Shown: positions 13,336 to 25,268, counted from the stretch's first letter. The stretch is DNA of 64,000 bases from Dastarcus helophoroides (GCA_028583605.1 CM053329.1:6820001-6884000), one strand, 5' to 3'. Numbers and translations: made by a program. Notes: generated by a model not told the origin, from the sequence alone.

Positions 13336-13764
13336 ATGCAAGTAGAATGCAACCTAGACTACAAATTCATGCGGCCCTCCAGGCGTGTATAGTGAATCAT
13401 AGGAAGCTGAACTACCAACAGTTGAAACACTGCCACCTAGCGAAGCGGTTGCTCTCTAGGACAGACATGGATTCCAATGCACAGACCAATAGGTTTGAAC
13501 ATTTATTAGATTTGAATTTTGAAAAGCAAATAACGGTTTCGATTTTGTTAGATCTCGTCAATTTGGTATATCCAACGCGAATGATAACAAATATTCCGAC
13601 AAGTAAGTAAGTACGTGAATTCTTTAGTACTTACTTGTCGGAACATTTGTTAACATTCGAGTTGGATATACCAAACTGACGAGATTTAACAAGATTGAAA
13701 CCGGTATTTGGTTTCCAAACTTCGAATCTAATAAATGTTCAAACCTATTGGTCTGTGTATCAGA
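13336..13764. mobile_element. Hammerhead-bearing retrozyme-like repeat, inverted dimer, with 12-bp TSD
   Basis: A minus-strand unit (about 13336-13608) and a plus-strand unit (about 13620-13757) meet head to head around a short spacer. The element is flanked by a perfect 12-bp direct repeat, actttatcctgt, at 13324-13335 and 13765-13776, so it inserted as one piece. The plus arm carries a hammerhead core (13656-13726). The minus arm carries the same motif with the invariant C of CTGACGA changed to T (TTGACGA) and stem III ACCGGT changed to ACCGTT, so it is probably inactive. The open frame 13347-13610 has no meaning as protein. The same repeat occurs at 15724-15970 and 61303-61902. Confidence 0.75.
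13656..13726 (+). ncRNA. Type I hammerhead ribozyme motif
   Basis: CTGACGA at 13676-13682, helix II GATTT/AGATT closed by AACA (two G-U wobbles), GAAA, palindromic stem III ACCGGT, predicted cleavage after GGTA, then TTTGGT pairing with ACCAAA just before the core. Outer stem I pairs TTGGA with TCCAA and TTCGAG with CT(T)CGAA. Compared with the 61-kb copies, the helix II changes keep pairing through wobbles. Confidence 0.75.
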
Positions 13765-13776
13765 ACTTTATCCTGT

Positions 13777-15394
13777 GAAAAGTCTTAGAGTCTCCGCTAA
13801 GTCTTCGCGGATATAATTTACATTCACACTAAATATGGAATCGACCAATCACTGCATGCAAAAAAAAAATATTTTTCAGCTATTTTTTTATGAAAATGGA
13901 AAACTAACTCGCTGGGACCTAGCTAAGGTAACGGTTACAGGTGATGACTTTTAGGCCTGATATCACATCGAAGATACAGGACATTCTAGGTGATGTGCTC
14001 AATGCAAAAGCTCCTATTCATTCTTCGTCAGATATGCCTAAAATATGTTACTTATGTCCATTATTAATTCGATGAATGACAAAACATAGTTGCATGATAT
14101 GCAACAATGCAATTTGCGGCCCCTATAATAAGGACATATCTCAACTATGTTTAATCCATGTTTGGTAAATATTTTTTCCCATTGAATTAGTATATCTATA
14201 TACACTTAATATTGTACTATATAATATGTTCCTATTTTTATCAAACGATTTTCTCGATATTAGCGTTTTTTAATGCGTAGTCGGCTGGACGAATGTGTAC
14301 TTATAATGTAACTCAAAATTAAGTTTTGTTGTCTAGGGTTAAAGTAATGTTGTTATACGTCAATACTAAGTTATTTTGACTTTTAAATTGAGGTTATTTT
14401 AAATATTTACGTTAATTGAAATTATCTAACTTTAATTTTCTCAACTATTTTCTGTGTTGGTTTGCTAGTTTGGAAATCATTTTAATTGCAGCACCAGTCA
14501 AGTAGCTTTCGATGCCATCAATAATAATTTAGTAAATAAATGTAGACATATATAGAGTCTAATACATTATTCTGCAATGGTGATTATAATTTTTTATTAA
14601 ACTATTATTAAGAAATAAAAAATGAAGAAAATTGTAAAACTATTGAAGTTGTTGTTGATCTGAAAATAAAGTTATATAAAGTATTATACTTGTTCTGAGA
14701 TTAAACGTTGAAACGAGAGCAAAACAAAAAAAATGTATCAAAATTGGGATAAAACAGCTCAAATTAACGTATTTAGAGTTAAAGTTAAAGTTACCACCAT
14801 CCACAAGTGTAAATTCAAATTATTTAACATCTAATGGTATTTTTGGTTGGCTGTATAGCCCTTACCATTGCAGATAGAGCTATTAAACTCTATATCGCCG
14901 TTTGATAACTGCCCAAATATGCAAAAATATACTTAGTGTTCCATTTAAAAAAATAAAATTTCATTTCGTTCACCATTTTAAAAAGATCCTGCATAAAGTA
15001 GAATACATATAAAAGCTAGTCCTCGTGACTTTTTTGTATTACCTGTGGTTAAACCTATACAATTTAAATGATCTATTTCATTTACTTCTAGTAATAATAT
15101 CCGAACTACATGCGACACTATGTCGGGCGTCCAATTATCCCCGAGACCATTTGTCGGCACTCGTCCTTTTGTCGCGACACCTTGAAAACTGTTGCATAGC
15201 CCTCTAGCCTCCAGCAAATGAAGTCTAGTTACGCCTATAAATTATTAAACTTTTAATCAATTACATCTACAATACTTTCCAGTATTCAAATTGTCTATTT
15301 TTAATAATTGTACACAATTTATTACAAATATTTCCAATAACTGTAGGTACCGCCTGTAACAACACTGTTACAATAAGTGAATTGTTGTTCATAT
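13777..15394. other. No recognisable gene
   Basis: Short frames at 14978-15217 (-) and 15025-15207 (+) overlap each other and show no motif. The rest is AT-rich and featureless to my reading. Confidence 0.4.
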
Positions 15395-16615
15395 TCAATG
15401 TGTCCCATGATGTTCTTATTAGGGGAATATCTCGGTTAGCTAATAAGATAGAGACATAAACCAAAAAAATGTTTAAATGCAATGTCAAAACTTTGATAGT
15501 TGCTGTCATTCTGAAGAAACCACGTTCCCCCTCTTTTTCTTAAATTGCACTTTCCACTTTTTTTTGCCAAGAATGAATGTTCAGTTTATTTTGAATATAG
15601 TCATATGTAGACTTTCGCTAAAGAAATAATAATAGTTGTGTATATGTAAGCTGTCCCAAGATGTCCTTAACAGCCGATATCTCAGTCAGTTGAAAAGATA
15701 GAATGATGAGTTAGAGAAATTACGTATGCAAGTAGAATGCAACCTAGACTACAAACTCATGCAGCTCTCCAGATATGTATAGTGAATCATACCAACAGTT
15801 GAACTACCAACAGTTGAAACACTGCCACCTGGCGAAGTGATTGCTCTCTAGGAAAAAGTTCCCAGAAGACAAGGTTTCTAATGCACAGACCAATAGGTTT
15901 GAACATTTATTAGATTCGATTTGGTTTCCAAACTTCAAATCCAATAAATGTTTAAACCTATTGGTCTGTGATATCAATATTATGATGCATCTTTAAAACT
16001 GTTGGGGTTTACTACCTTTGAAGAAACCATCCTCCACCTCTTTTTTTCAAATTGGATCCCCCATTTTTTTCTCTGAAAATAAATCCTCAGTTTTCTACAT
16101 TTATTATTTGGCGATTTATGTAACCTGTTGACCCGATGATTAACGCTGCCGATCCAAAATTGAAGACAGGAAGATATTTTAATCTTCAACACAGATCTTG
16201 ATGATTAAAAACAGTTATTGTCGATCAAATATACATTTCTTGCCAGTTCATGCTTTTTTTGAATATAAAACCATTGGTTTTTTGCTACGACCTTATTTTA
16301 TACAGACAGAAACAACTGGTGCTATAGTAAGTATTATTCTTTTTTGTAGCGGTTCCATGTCACTTTAATGATGAAATACCACATATGGCTGCATTTAAAA
16401 TAAACTGAAGATTTATTTTTAATAAAAAGAAATGGAGGATGCAATTTGAAAAAAAGGGGCAGGATGGTTTCTTCAGGTAGGCAGCGACCATTAAAGTTTT
16501 GAGGACGGCTTATAATAGATTAATTGATATCATTTAAATATTTTTTCAATTTATATCTTTATCTTATAAACTAACCGAGAAATAGCCTAGTAAAAAAATC
16601 GTGTGACACGCTGTA
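15395..16615. repeat. Foldback/MITE family, one partial and one palindromic copy
   Basis: Related segments recur in both orientations. 'atatctcggttag…aagatag' occurs near 15427 and, inverted, near 16555-16585, with a diverged form near 15680. 'gaagaaaccatcctcc' occurs near 16020 with a variant near 15515, and inverted near 16460-16485. The copy from about 15651 (ctgtcccaag) to 16615 is a palindrome, interrupted at 15724-15970 by the retrozyme-like repeat. No coding capacity is evident. Confidence 0.6.
15724..15970. mobile_element. Retrozyme-like repeat, collapsed inverted dimer
   Basis: Begins gtatgcaagtagaatgc and ends aacctattggtctgtg, the same outer ends as the copy at 13336-13757, so it descends from the same inverted-dimer form. 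The centre, including both hammerhead cores, is deleted: tattagattcga is joined directly to tttggtttccaaacttc near 15917. It also has a 15-bp tandem duplication (taccaacagttgaac / taccaacagttgaaa, about 15790-15820). It sits inside one arm of a palindromic foldback element, which indicates mobility. Confidence 0.7.
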
Positions 16616-18008
16616 GATCCTATAAAAGGTCAATTTTTATTTTGCGGATTTACATAATCATTTTTATGCTCTATTCACAATTTCTCTGACCCGGTAAAGA
16701 ATGTTTCGTTTTTACATTTTCTTCTTGATTTACATCTAAGCTTTCAACCTATCGGAAGTAACAAATCCCTATGCTTGTGTACATAGAAATGCTTCAGTTT
16801 CAGAGATCCTTGTATTAAATTATATCCACTATATGCCGCACCAGAAATCCAAAGGATTCCCATGAAACAGTAACACTGAATGCAAACTCCGACATGTATT
16901 ACTAGATAAAGCCCTTTGATATTCATAACAAATTCACACCTTATTCACATGGCCGCCAGTCACTCTATAATGAAATCAAACGTGCAACGTCCTTTCAACT
17001 CCCGACAGCAGTAGATGTCATCTGGAATAGCAGTAATGGCGATATAAGTTGACCCCGTCATCACGTCTCCTCCAACCTTCATCTCTGGGGCATACACTCT
17101 ATCACATCTCGCATATTCAATCTAACCTAATAATCTGCCCCACGCGAATACCGACTATCCGGCACTTTGTGCGATCTAAGTTGGGTGCCAGCTGTAGGAT
17201 TTATTATGCCGTTTTATGGCAACACGTTTAATCTTCCAAGAGCCCGGTCGACGCTGGATATGCATATAGTCTTTTCATGAGCCATTTAATATATCAACTT
17301 CGGGTGACATAAATCTGACTTGGAGTCACTTAAGTGCAGATTGGACCATGATTTTATTTTCTTTCCTTTTCATTCTGACCCGCTGTGGTAAGCTTCAAAT
17401 TTATAAGAGAAAAGAATTCACAGATCACTTTTATAAGAAAGGACAGAATCCTTCTTAATTCTAATTTAAAAATAATTTTAAAGTCTCACCTTTGTATTAT
17501 AAAACTAAAATCTGTCAGAACATTATCTAAAAAACATCCCATCTCTGTAACTAATTATATTTTCTTACACTCCACTCGCAAAAGGTAAACATATTATGTC
17601 CAGGTAGCACTGCGAACAAGAGGCAGAAATCAACGTAAAAACGATCAACTGCAATTTTAAGTACATGTATATGAGTTACAATTCTCTGAGAAAATTCACT
17701 TGAGCAACGAATTTTAGAATTAGGAAGTTCTATAAAATAAAGAGGTCTTTTTAGATGGATGTTCTCACTGTAAGCTGTACCTCACAGGATTTGCTACCTC
17801 CGACTACAGGACTATTGGCATGCTTCATAAAAGTGCTAGTAGAAAAAAGAATTGTCGGCGACGATCTGCCGGTTTTTCATGTCTGGAGTAAGGATTTCAG
17901 TTTTCGGGATCGGAATTTCAGGATTCATACCAAAACTTAGGGATTTCGGGAATAACAAGTTATCTATAGTATATAGAAATAGAGCAATCGAAAATGTTTT
18001 CATTTACA
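16616..18008. other. No recognisable gene
   Basis: A somewhat GC-richer patch at about 16945-17260 has short frames on both strands and no motif I can identify. The frame 17755-17940 (+) is also unrecognised. Confidence 0.4.
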
Positions 18009-18962
18009 TATATCGGGTGTAACAGGATCATGGTACACCCAATATTTTTTCTTTATTTATAAAGATAAAATTTTCAAACTCACTACACTTGATGTACTTA
18101 TAAAATGTCAAATTTTTACATAAAAATGACATTCCTACTGCTGTCACTTTCGCTTAAACTGATACAAACATTTGATTTTTAAATAGAACACTCTGTACTA
18201 TTACTACATTTTTGGAATTTCCATAATTAACCGAATACAATGCACCTAAAAATAGTGATTTTTAAAGGATCGAAAATGTTTTGGTCCCATTTTATTTTTC
18301 ATCCTAGAAAACCATCACTCATTTTAATTAATTCTACTCAATTCACGTGAAAAAGGGAGTATTTCATTCTTTTATCACGTGATAAAATGGTTTTTATGTC
18401 ATAACTTCATTTTTCCATATTAATACTGTGGTGCCACCAAAAAGTATAATTAATGACGAATCCAAACATATTTTTATTTTTGCTATGAAATCAATAAACT
18501 GAAGTTGCAGCCAAAAGAATTCAAAATATTCGGTTTTAATTCATTTAAAGATTTATTCAGTAAGAACATCAGATAGCTGTGGAAAAAAATTTTTAAAAAG
18601 AGGCACTTCCTAAGTTCTCCTAATTTAATTATTTTCAGCGCTAATGTAGTCAGTTAGCATTAATTAGGATGATCTAGGCTGAAAAATAAAAATGAGATCA
18701 AAAAGATTTTAGATCCTTTAAAAATCACTCATTTTATGTGTATTTTATTTAGAAAATTGTGTAGATTCCAAAAATGTAATAATATACAGGGTGTTCCATT
18801 CAAAAATTAAAAGTTAGTATCAGCTTGGCAAGCAGTAGAAATGCCATTTTTATGTCAAAATTTGACATTTCCTAAACACATTAAGTGTAGCAACTTTGAA
18901 AATTTTATCTGTATAAATGAAGGAAATAGGGGGTGTTCCATGATTTTGTTACTCCCGATATA
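18009..18962. repeat. Palindromic MITE of about 950 bp with TATATCGGG ends
   Basis: The left end reads tatatcgggtgtaacagg, then catggtacaccc. The right end read inward is tatatcgggagtaacaaaat, then catggaacaccc. The arms continue to match far inward: tcactacacttgatg with the inverse of cattaagtgtagcaac; gacattcctactgctgtcac with the inverse of gcagtagaaatgccattttt; cagggtgttccatt with the inverse of aatagaacactctg. No protein is encoded. It is a non-autonomous element, probably with a TA target. Confidence 0.75.
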
Positions 18963-19704
18963 ACAATGTTTTTAATAAAAAAAAGAAGAATGAATAAGTT
19001 ACAGGTGTGGTATTGTACATATCATTACAGGATTTCAAACATTATTTAAGAGAAAGAATGACCCAAGGAAGCACAAGAGCACCCAATGTTGTGTCTCCCA
19101 AATAAAAAAAACTTGGTACTAAATACATTTACCTCTGAGAAGACTTTTTCTTATTTTATTTTGGTCGATGGAATAGTTAAAAAGTTGTAATAAAAATTTT
19201 GTGAATGTATTTCCCAGAAACTCCCATTTTAAAATGAAGTCATTTCTTTTTTTATAATTCTTTAAGGTTTTTTTGTATTTATACTCATTTCGAAAGGAAT
19301 GACTATTCTTTTGTCGTCATTGTAGAGCTCTCCGAAGTTTCTCTTTCGGAACTATTTTTTTAATTGTTAGTTCTACCTCAGAAAAAAGGTAATTTAACAG
19401 CAGTGTTTCCAATTTCTGTGCGGTTCCTTTATTTTCACATTAATTATAAAATGTTCACATAGTTTTTATAAACTTTATAACTATGTTTTAAATATGATAA
19501 ATCAAAAATATTTATTTGACTAATTTCGCTATTGTGGCGCTTTCTATACGATTTTTCAAAGCTGTCGTCGAAATCTTTAACCAGCGCAATATTGATCTTC
19601 TTACTTTCTCCAAATAAGAACTTTGAATTGCATCGTCAAATCAGCGATTTGCTTCTGTTTTACCATTTGCTTTAACTGGTAATACAATTGGTTTTAGATA
19701 GCTA
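18963..19704. other. No recognisable gene
   Basis: AT-rich sequence between the palindromic MITE and the PLE fragment. No feature seen. Confidence 0.4.
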
Positions 19705-20275
19705 ACGATATTGCTTAACAGTTGAAATACAAATCTTGTCCCCTGATACCAAGAAAGATTAAAAAACACAACAGAGGTACTAACGCTTAATCCTAAAATT
19801 AACCCTTATATACTAACAATATTTACTTCGTGCATGATCGACCGCACTCGAATGCTCATACGCATCTAATCATACACGTCGTAGTGTCACAATTGCTTAT
19901 CTACCAACCTTAACTCTTTTTAACAGAGATGAGTGGCCTAAAGGCCCAGCGCAATCATTCATAAGACTGACTCCAGCCTTATGGACGGCTAAGCTTTCAC
20001 AAGCATTTAACATAGGATTCTTATTTACTCCTCTTAATAGTTTAATATTATTATCTACCATATGATCTAATTCAAAGGCATGTCGAGCCACACTTGATTT
20101 CTCAGTTCGTCCGTACCTCAATGAGCCAAATGCTCCTTCAGCCGGATTTTAAGAGATCGTCTAGTCTGCCTGACGTACTTTTGAGGACAACCTATACATG
20201 AAATTTCGTAAATACCGGACTTTTCCGTTTGCTCTACTTTATCGTTCAAACTACCCAAAAATTCTTAACAGGAAT
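19705..20275 (-). pseudogene. Penelope-like element fragment: GIY-YIG endonuclease and 3' tail
   Basis: Reading the minus strand, the C-terminal endonuclease starts with VEQTEKSGIYEISCIGCPQ and KYVRQTRRSLKIRLKEH, carrying the GIY and Y-x2-Q-T-x-R elements of GIY-YIG nucleases. After a 1-base frameshift it continues in the frame 19897-20121: MRYGRTEKSSVARHAFELDH, then NACESLAVHKA and GHSSLL. The conserved non-coding tail follows (tcgatcatgcacgaagt … aatctttcttggt). Unlike the other PLE copies here, it lacks the hammerhead-like block: aggattaagcgttag is joined directly to tacctctgttgtg. It is 5'-truncated just upstream of the endonuclease. Confidence 0.85.
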
Positions 20276-21154
20276 AAATAAAGGTAAATTAAATTTACCT
20301 AGATTCTCTCGCCAGTCTCCTCTGCGGCATTCTGTTTCGGTACTTTGCGGGATTTGTCGAAATTGTTTCGAGATTTTTGAGATTGTCCCAAACAAAAAAT
20401 GGATTTGGATCCCCAAATTTCTGGATGCTGTTCTTTAAATGGAATCCAAAAGAACCAATATGTGTTTTTGGTTCTGAGCTTTAGAAAATAAAACAGCCTA
20501 GCAGAAGATGAGTACCTGATAGGATGTGTTCAACTTAAAAAACAAAAATCTCTATCTGAGTGGTTTGTATATTACTTTAAAAATAGTTAACGCTTACATA
20601 TCATAAGATTAATTTTACAAAACATGTTTAGCCAAATTTTTCGATTTCTATTCCCAAATTACTTCGAATACACGATTAATTATTATCTATACCTAGTGCA
20701 TCCTTGACTTATCTAAAGCAGCGGCGTTTTCACAGAAAAAAAGGATAACATTAAGTCACCATCCTTTGCCTATCTACATACATATATTAAATTGAAAGTT
20801 GATTGCAAAATCTATCAGAAGAGATAGAATTGACAACTACCTAAAATGTTATTTACAGAATTAAATTTTAAATGACAGTTACCCGGTGGAGCGCTATAGG
20901 ATGTTAATCTTTCAAAAAGAGCTTGGTGTCAAACTCTATCGAAGTTTTTGAGATCTCTGGTTCTATAATTCGAATCTCATAGTATTATTAGGTTAATTTC
21001 AAACATATTCCAAACGATTGCTACTGCAATCAGTTCGCGATTAATAAATCTCCTTGAGATATTTGATGGATCTCAATGTTCAAAATCTTCTCTCATAGTT
21101 GGTAACATGGTTAGAAACATAACATAAATGTATAAAACGAATATTTTGTTTCAG
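20276..21154. other. Probable intron upstream of the phosphodiesterase exon
   Basis: No coding signal. AT-rich, ending in a polypyrimidine tract and AG (tattttgtttcag, 21142-21154). Confidence 0.5.
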
Positions 21155-21360
21155 GGATGCATTATCTCATCAAGCCATGAAACGACCCAAACCAGATCAA
21201 CTTGATTCGTTGAAAAATCTAACCGAATTGTTAAAAAAAACGTTTAGTTCTAGTTTCGTTTTTCCAAGTTTGGGTCACGATGACCCAATCCACCGAAAAG
21301 AATTAGTCAATATGTGGAGTCGATGGCTACCAACAGATTCATCAAAATCTTTTGAGACTG
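21155..21360 (+). CDS. Internal exon of an acid sphingomyelinase-like phosphodiesterase (SMPDL3-like)
   Basis: The exon is 206 bp (one base, 68 codons, one base), preceded by ttttgtttcag and followed by gtaagt. It reads DALSHQAMKRPKPDQLD, SLKNLTELLKKTF, SSSFVFPSLGHDDPIHRKE, LVNMWSRWLPTDSSKSFETG. This matches the N-terminal half of the metallophosphoesterase domain of secreted acid sphingomyelinase-like phosphodiesterases. GDALSHQ follows the metal-binding WTGD, and LGHDDP replaces the LGNHD metal/catalytic motif. Such enzymes are lysosomal or secreted and cleave phosphodiester or nucleotide substrates with Zn. The GHDDP form could lower activity or mark a distinct insect subgroup. No other exon of the gene was found, so the neighbouring introns must be long and full of repeats. 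This is the only clear host coding sequence in the window. Confidence 0.75.
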
Positions 21361-23853
21361 GTAAGTTTATTTGTTTAGTTAGAGCTCACAATACAGGATT
21401 ATTTTTACTTTTTACATAATCGATAAAATCACACATGATAAATATACGCGTGGCATCAACAGACATAAAAAAATTTACCATAACCAACGAGTGGATTTTC
21501 ACAAAATAAAGCACTGGTACGTTAATACATACAATCCAAAAATTTTAGCAATATTATTTTAAAGGTCTCGAGGCCATGCAAACTATTTCAAAAGTATCAA
21601 TACATATTCTAGAAGTTTATTTGAAAACCAATGCGGGCTTCATTTAAAATGAAATCCATTCGAATAATCGCTCCAACTTGTTACTCCCCATGTAAACTTT
21701 CATTTTACAAAGTTTAAATAGACTGTAAATCTTTTTCATCCTCTCGTACAACAAAACCACAAATTCCAAGCAAGCTTACCTTATCTAGTTGCACAGAACC
21801 GAAAAACCGCATGCCTTTCGAGGCATGCTTACCTTGCTTCCCCTTTCTATGTGAAAATTTCATACATCCCTAACTTTGCGAGCCTCCCCTACTCAATAAA
21901 TATTCCATTATTAATTGCAATAAGAAGTCAAACTTTGCCATAGTAAATGAGGTGCCTTTTTTGGAACACCAGGATTTCTCTACAAAACGTCTTTACTTTC
22001 CTAATTCAGATAGATGATTTCAGGAAGTTACTTGGTTGGTAAAATAATACGCCTTCTTGAACATTAATTTAAAAACAAAATCTAAAAGACTTATATTAAA
22101 ACTCATCCGGTATCTCATCAATCTTGTCAAATTTGATGGATCTGCTTGAATTTTACAAATACCCTCTCTAAGTGGCATTATTTCTTCCTGTTAGCCTAAA
22201 AATGTAAGATATTTGTAGCTTATGGGTTTATTTAAAACTTGTCATCAGATTACTAAAAATTTTGACTGCCTGACTGATATTACGTCGACGCAAATTAACA
22301 GTACAAACTACTTTTTGGCTTGTTATTATTTCTTATGTGTTGAACGGCTTTCGAAAAAGTAACTGCAAGTATTGGCGTATATTATTAGATTAATAACTAA
22401 TTAAATAAATTTAGCTACAACACAAAAATCAATAAAAGGTCATTTGTACATATAAGTCAGAGAAGTTGATCCATCAATGTGACAATCGAAGAATATTTGA
22501 TATTCACTACAAAAGTGTCTCGCATTATGTTTAAATTTTTTATCAGAGGATTATGAAGTTTATGGTGATTTTCAAATAGCACATCCCATTATTAAACTAA
22601 AAAATAAACATGAAAAGTTACTACTAAATACAAAAATCATTAAAGTATCCCCATCCATAACAAATTAATTTTAAAAATCCATTATCCATTAAAAAGAAGG
22701 CTTTTATTACTATACATTATTTTCGTTCATATAATCTAGTCTTATCTAAAAATCTGAATCTATAGACAAAATTCAAAATTATGTCTACTCGTTAATATAC
22801 AAAGTAACATTAAGAATTTATGCCAAGACAAACCAGTTGTGGCCAAGGTTTGCAGCCTCTTCAATCTTTATATAAAAGCGACTAAAAATTTAATGCAAAA
22901 ATCTTCCCTCAGGCGATATGACAGTTTTCCGGTATTTGTAAGAATGTAACATAGTTACTTATATATGCTATGTTTGCAGGCATTCCATCCGAAAAGAGGT
23001 GGCTCTATTTATGATCTCGAATTTTTGAGTTCGTCAAATAAAATAAAGCAGCGCTTCACGGCGGTTTAGATTTTAATAGTGTATGAGGCAGCAAAATTCA
23101 GGGCCGTATAAATTTTATATGGCAACCGTTTATCAAAGAGACTCTAGCGTTTAAAATACAGCCTACCAACAACTACAAAAACCTCGAGTAAAAATGTATG
23201 AGATGGGAAATTTTGCCCCGAAGATTTTACGATTTCTCCCTTGTTTATTTTCTTAAGTTTAACTTTTTTAAAGGTTGGTTGAAATTGGAAACGTGCGGTA
23301 TTGATGATACAGGTTTCAGAGCTGTTAAAAATGCAATAAAGAGAAGTGGAAAGATATGTACTTTTCATAAAAAATTAATGCCCCACTAAATAAATAAATA
23401 AATAAATAAAAAACATGAAAAAGAAAGTTTGAGGAATATCAGTCTGTGTTAGCAAAAAGCTTTTATATCATAATCCGCGGTATAGCAACTAATTTATTAA
23501 CAGAAAAACAAATATTCTATTTGCTTAGATACCTTATATTTATAAGGTCTTTAAGTAAATTGTGAATTAGGCTGAAGATCCAACCTTATATTATGATTAC
23601 CCTTAGAGCGCTTTCACACTTGCCGTTACGACACCAGCATGACACCGACAAGGATGTAGGTGGATGCCTAATGCAAACGTCAATCATTAGGTTTTGTGCA
23701 GTTATAACATTAACATTACTGCGCGTATATTTTTGATACCTCTACGCATTAGTTTTTCTTTGTTTTTGCTTGGCACCCTCTATCATTTACTTCACTAGAT
23801 AAAAATGTCCAAAAAATATCAATGGGATGGGCCTGACGCAAATGGATGGGTGG
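21361..23853. other. Probable intron or intergenic DNA; one perfect hairpin and a microsatellite
   Basis: Starts with a good 5' splice site (gtaagttt). It contains gcatgcct-ttcg-aggcatgc at 21809-21828 (perfect 8-bp stem, TTCG loop) and an (AAAT)n run at 23390-23410. The overlapping frames at 23144-23389 have no motif. The next phosphodiesterase exon was not found. Confidence 0.45.
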
Positions 23854-24165
23854 CCTTAATGTGGTCCATTAGAATTAATTAGAATGAATCGTAGCTTTCT
23901 AGATTGAAAAATGAAATTAAACCAAAAACATTATTCATCCTTTAAGAATCACTTATTTTAGCTGTATTGTACTCGGAGAATTGTGCAGATTTCAAAATTA
24001 TAATAATATACAGGGTGTTTTATTTAACAATTAAAAGTTTGTATCAGTTTTAGCGAAAGTGGCAGCAATAGGAATATTATTTTTAAGTCATAATCTGACA
24101 AAAGTTTTCTAAAAATTGTATCGGGTAAGTTTGTAACAATTTCTTCGAGGTCCGATAAAACGTTC
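23854..24165. repeat. Half copy of the palindromic MITE family seen at 18009-18962
   Basis: Shares cattagaattaattag, tttaagaatcacttatttta, aatatacagggtgtt, aattaaaagtttgtatcag and the terminal tatcgggtaagtttgtaac with the right arm of the 18-kb element, in the same orientation. The left arm is missing. Confidence 0.65.
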
Positions 24166-25268
24166 TAGATGGCGGCAAACAAAGGAAGGCAAAGTATGAG
24201 ATCTACAATACATACGTCAAAAAAAGTGGAAATTTAAAAAATCTGGGGATAGGGAAAGAAGAATAAAGAAATTAAAGTTAATTTAAACAAAAATCAACAT
24301 ATTCCAAGTACGTAAGTCCATGGATAATAATGAGATGACTGCACAGGCAAACGTTTGTTTAGATTTTAAGCAAGGAAAGGGGTAATCTTGTTTGGTCTAC
24401 ATTGACGTTTATGGCACTAGACCAACAGACCAGGAGACGATTTAGTGTAATGCACAGGCTGCTGAATGTGAGTCCATAATAAAACTTGCTCAGCTGGTGA
24501 TTCTTATTATACACATCACGAAAGTCAAACACTGTCCATAGGGAGAATGTTAATGAGAGATTTAACATTGAGAGCCAATAGTGGGATAGATGGGCGGCGC
24601 CTTGTATTCTCCTACACCGGCGTAAACAATTCAACGCAGAGCGCAGCGATCAGTGCTGGTGGAGATTTCAGTAGTTAGTACATCATAGCTTCTAACGTGC
24701 TTTGTTACGGGATTACTACTGGCAGGCAACACTTTTATTAAAATTTGCGTATCACATGACGTTTGTTCTTCTAGTCCGTCGATGTAATCTGATGCAAAAT
24801 AAAACTGATATTCTTTGATAACCAAAATAAATAAACGAGATTTCTTAAACAAAATAAATAATAATTCTAATGAACATAATAACTCTTTAAACATTACAAT
24901 ATAAAGAGTTCAAATAGGCCGCCAGACTGTGCCAAACAATATTTCAGTCTGTTGTAAAACTCTCGACGAGTTTTTTCTAACATCTAAACTGGAAGATACG
25001 AGCATGCTACATCAAAGTAGGGGAATACGTTCAGCGGCCGTAGAAAACTATGGAAGGGACAATTCTTAGCGTTTTATATGGACAATGAAAATTTTTCCTT
25101 ATCTGTATGTGTTATACATGTGAATCTTATATAATTAATGTTAGATTAGTTAGGTTAATTTTTGATTTGACATTTATTCCATTTTTAGTCTGACAGTTGC
25201 TTCTTTCAATTTGAATCAAGCTGATTATTAAAGAAAACATTGATGTCATGCCTTTTCTTTATTAACAT
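24166..25268. other. Unassigned region with two adjoining minus-strand frames
   Basis: Minus-strand frames 24631-24894 (87 codons) and 24359-24634 (91 codons) overlap by a few bases, one ending STDRCALR and the next starting MNCLRRC. Both contain hydrophobic stretches (LLCSLELLFILF; FYYGLTFSSLCITLNRLLVC). I do not recognise a family. They could be decayed exons of a membrane protein or chance frames. The remaining sequence is without signal. Confidence 0.3.

Noticed and set aside
13347..13610. 87-codon open reading frame as a gene
   Set aside because: It runs through the minus-strand unit of the hammerhead repeat. Related copies do not keep the frame and the sequence is explained by the RNA structure.
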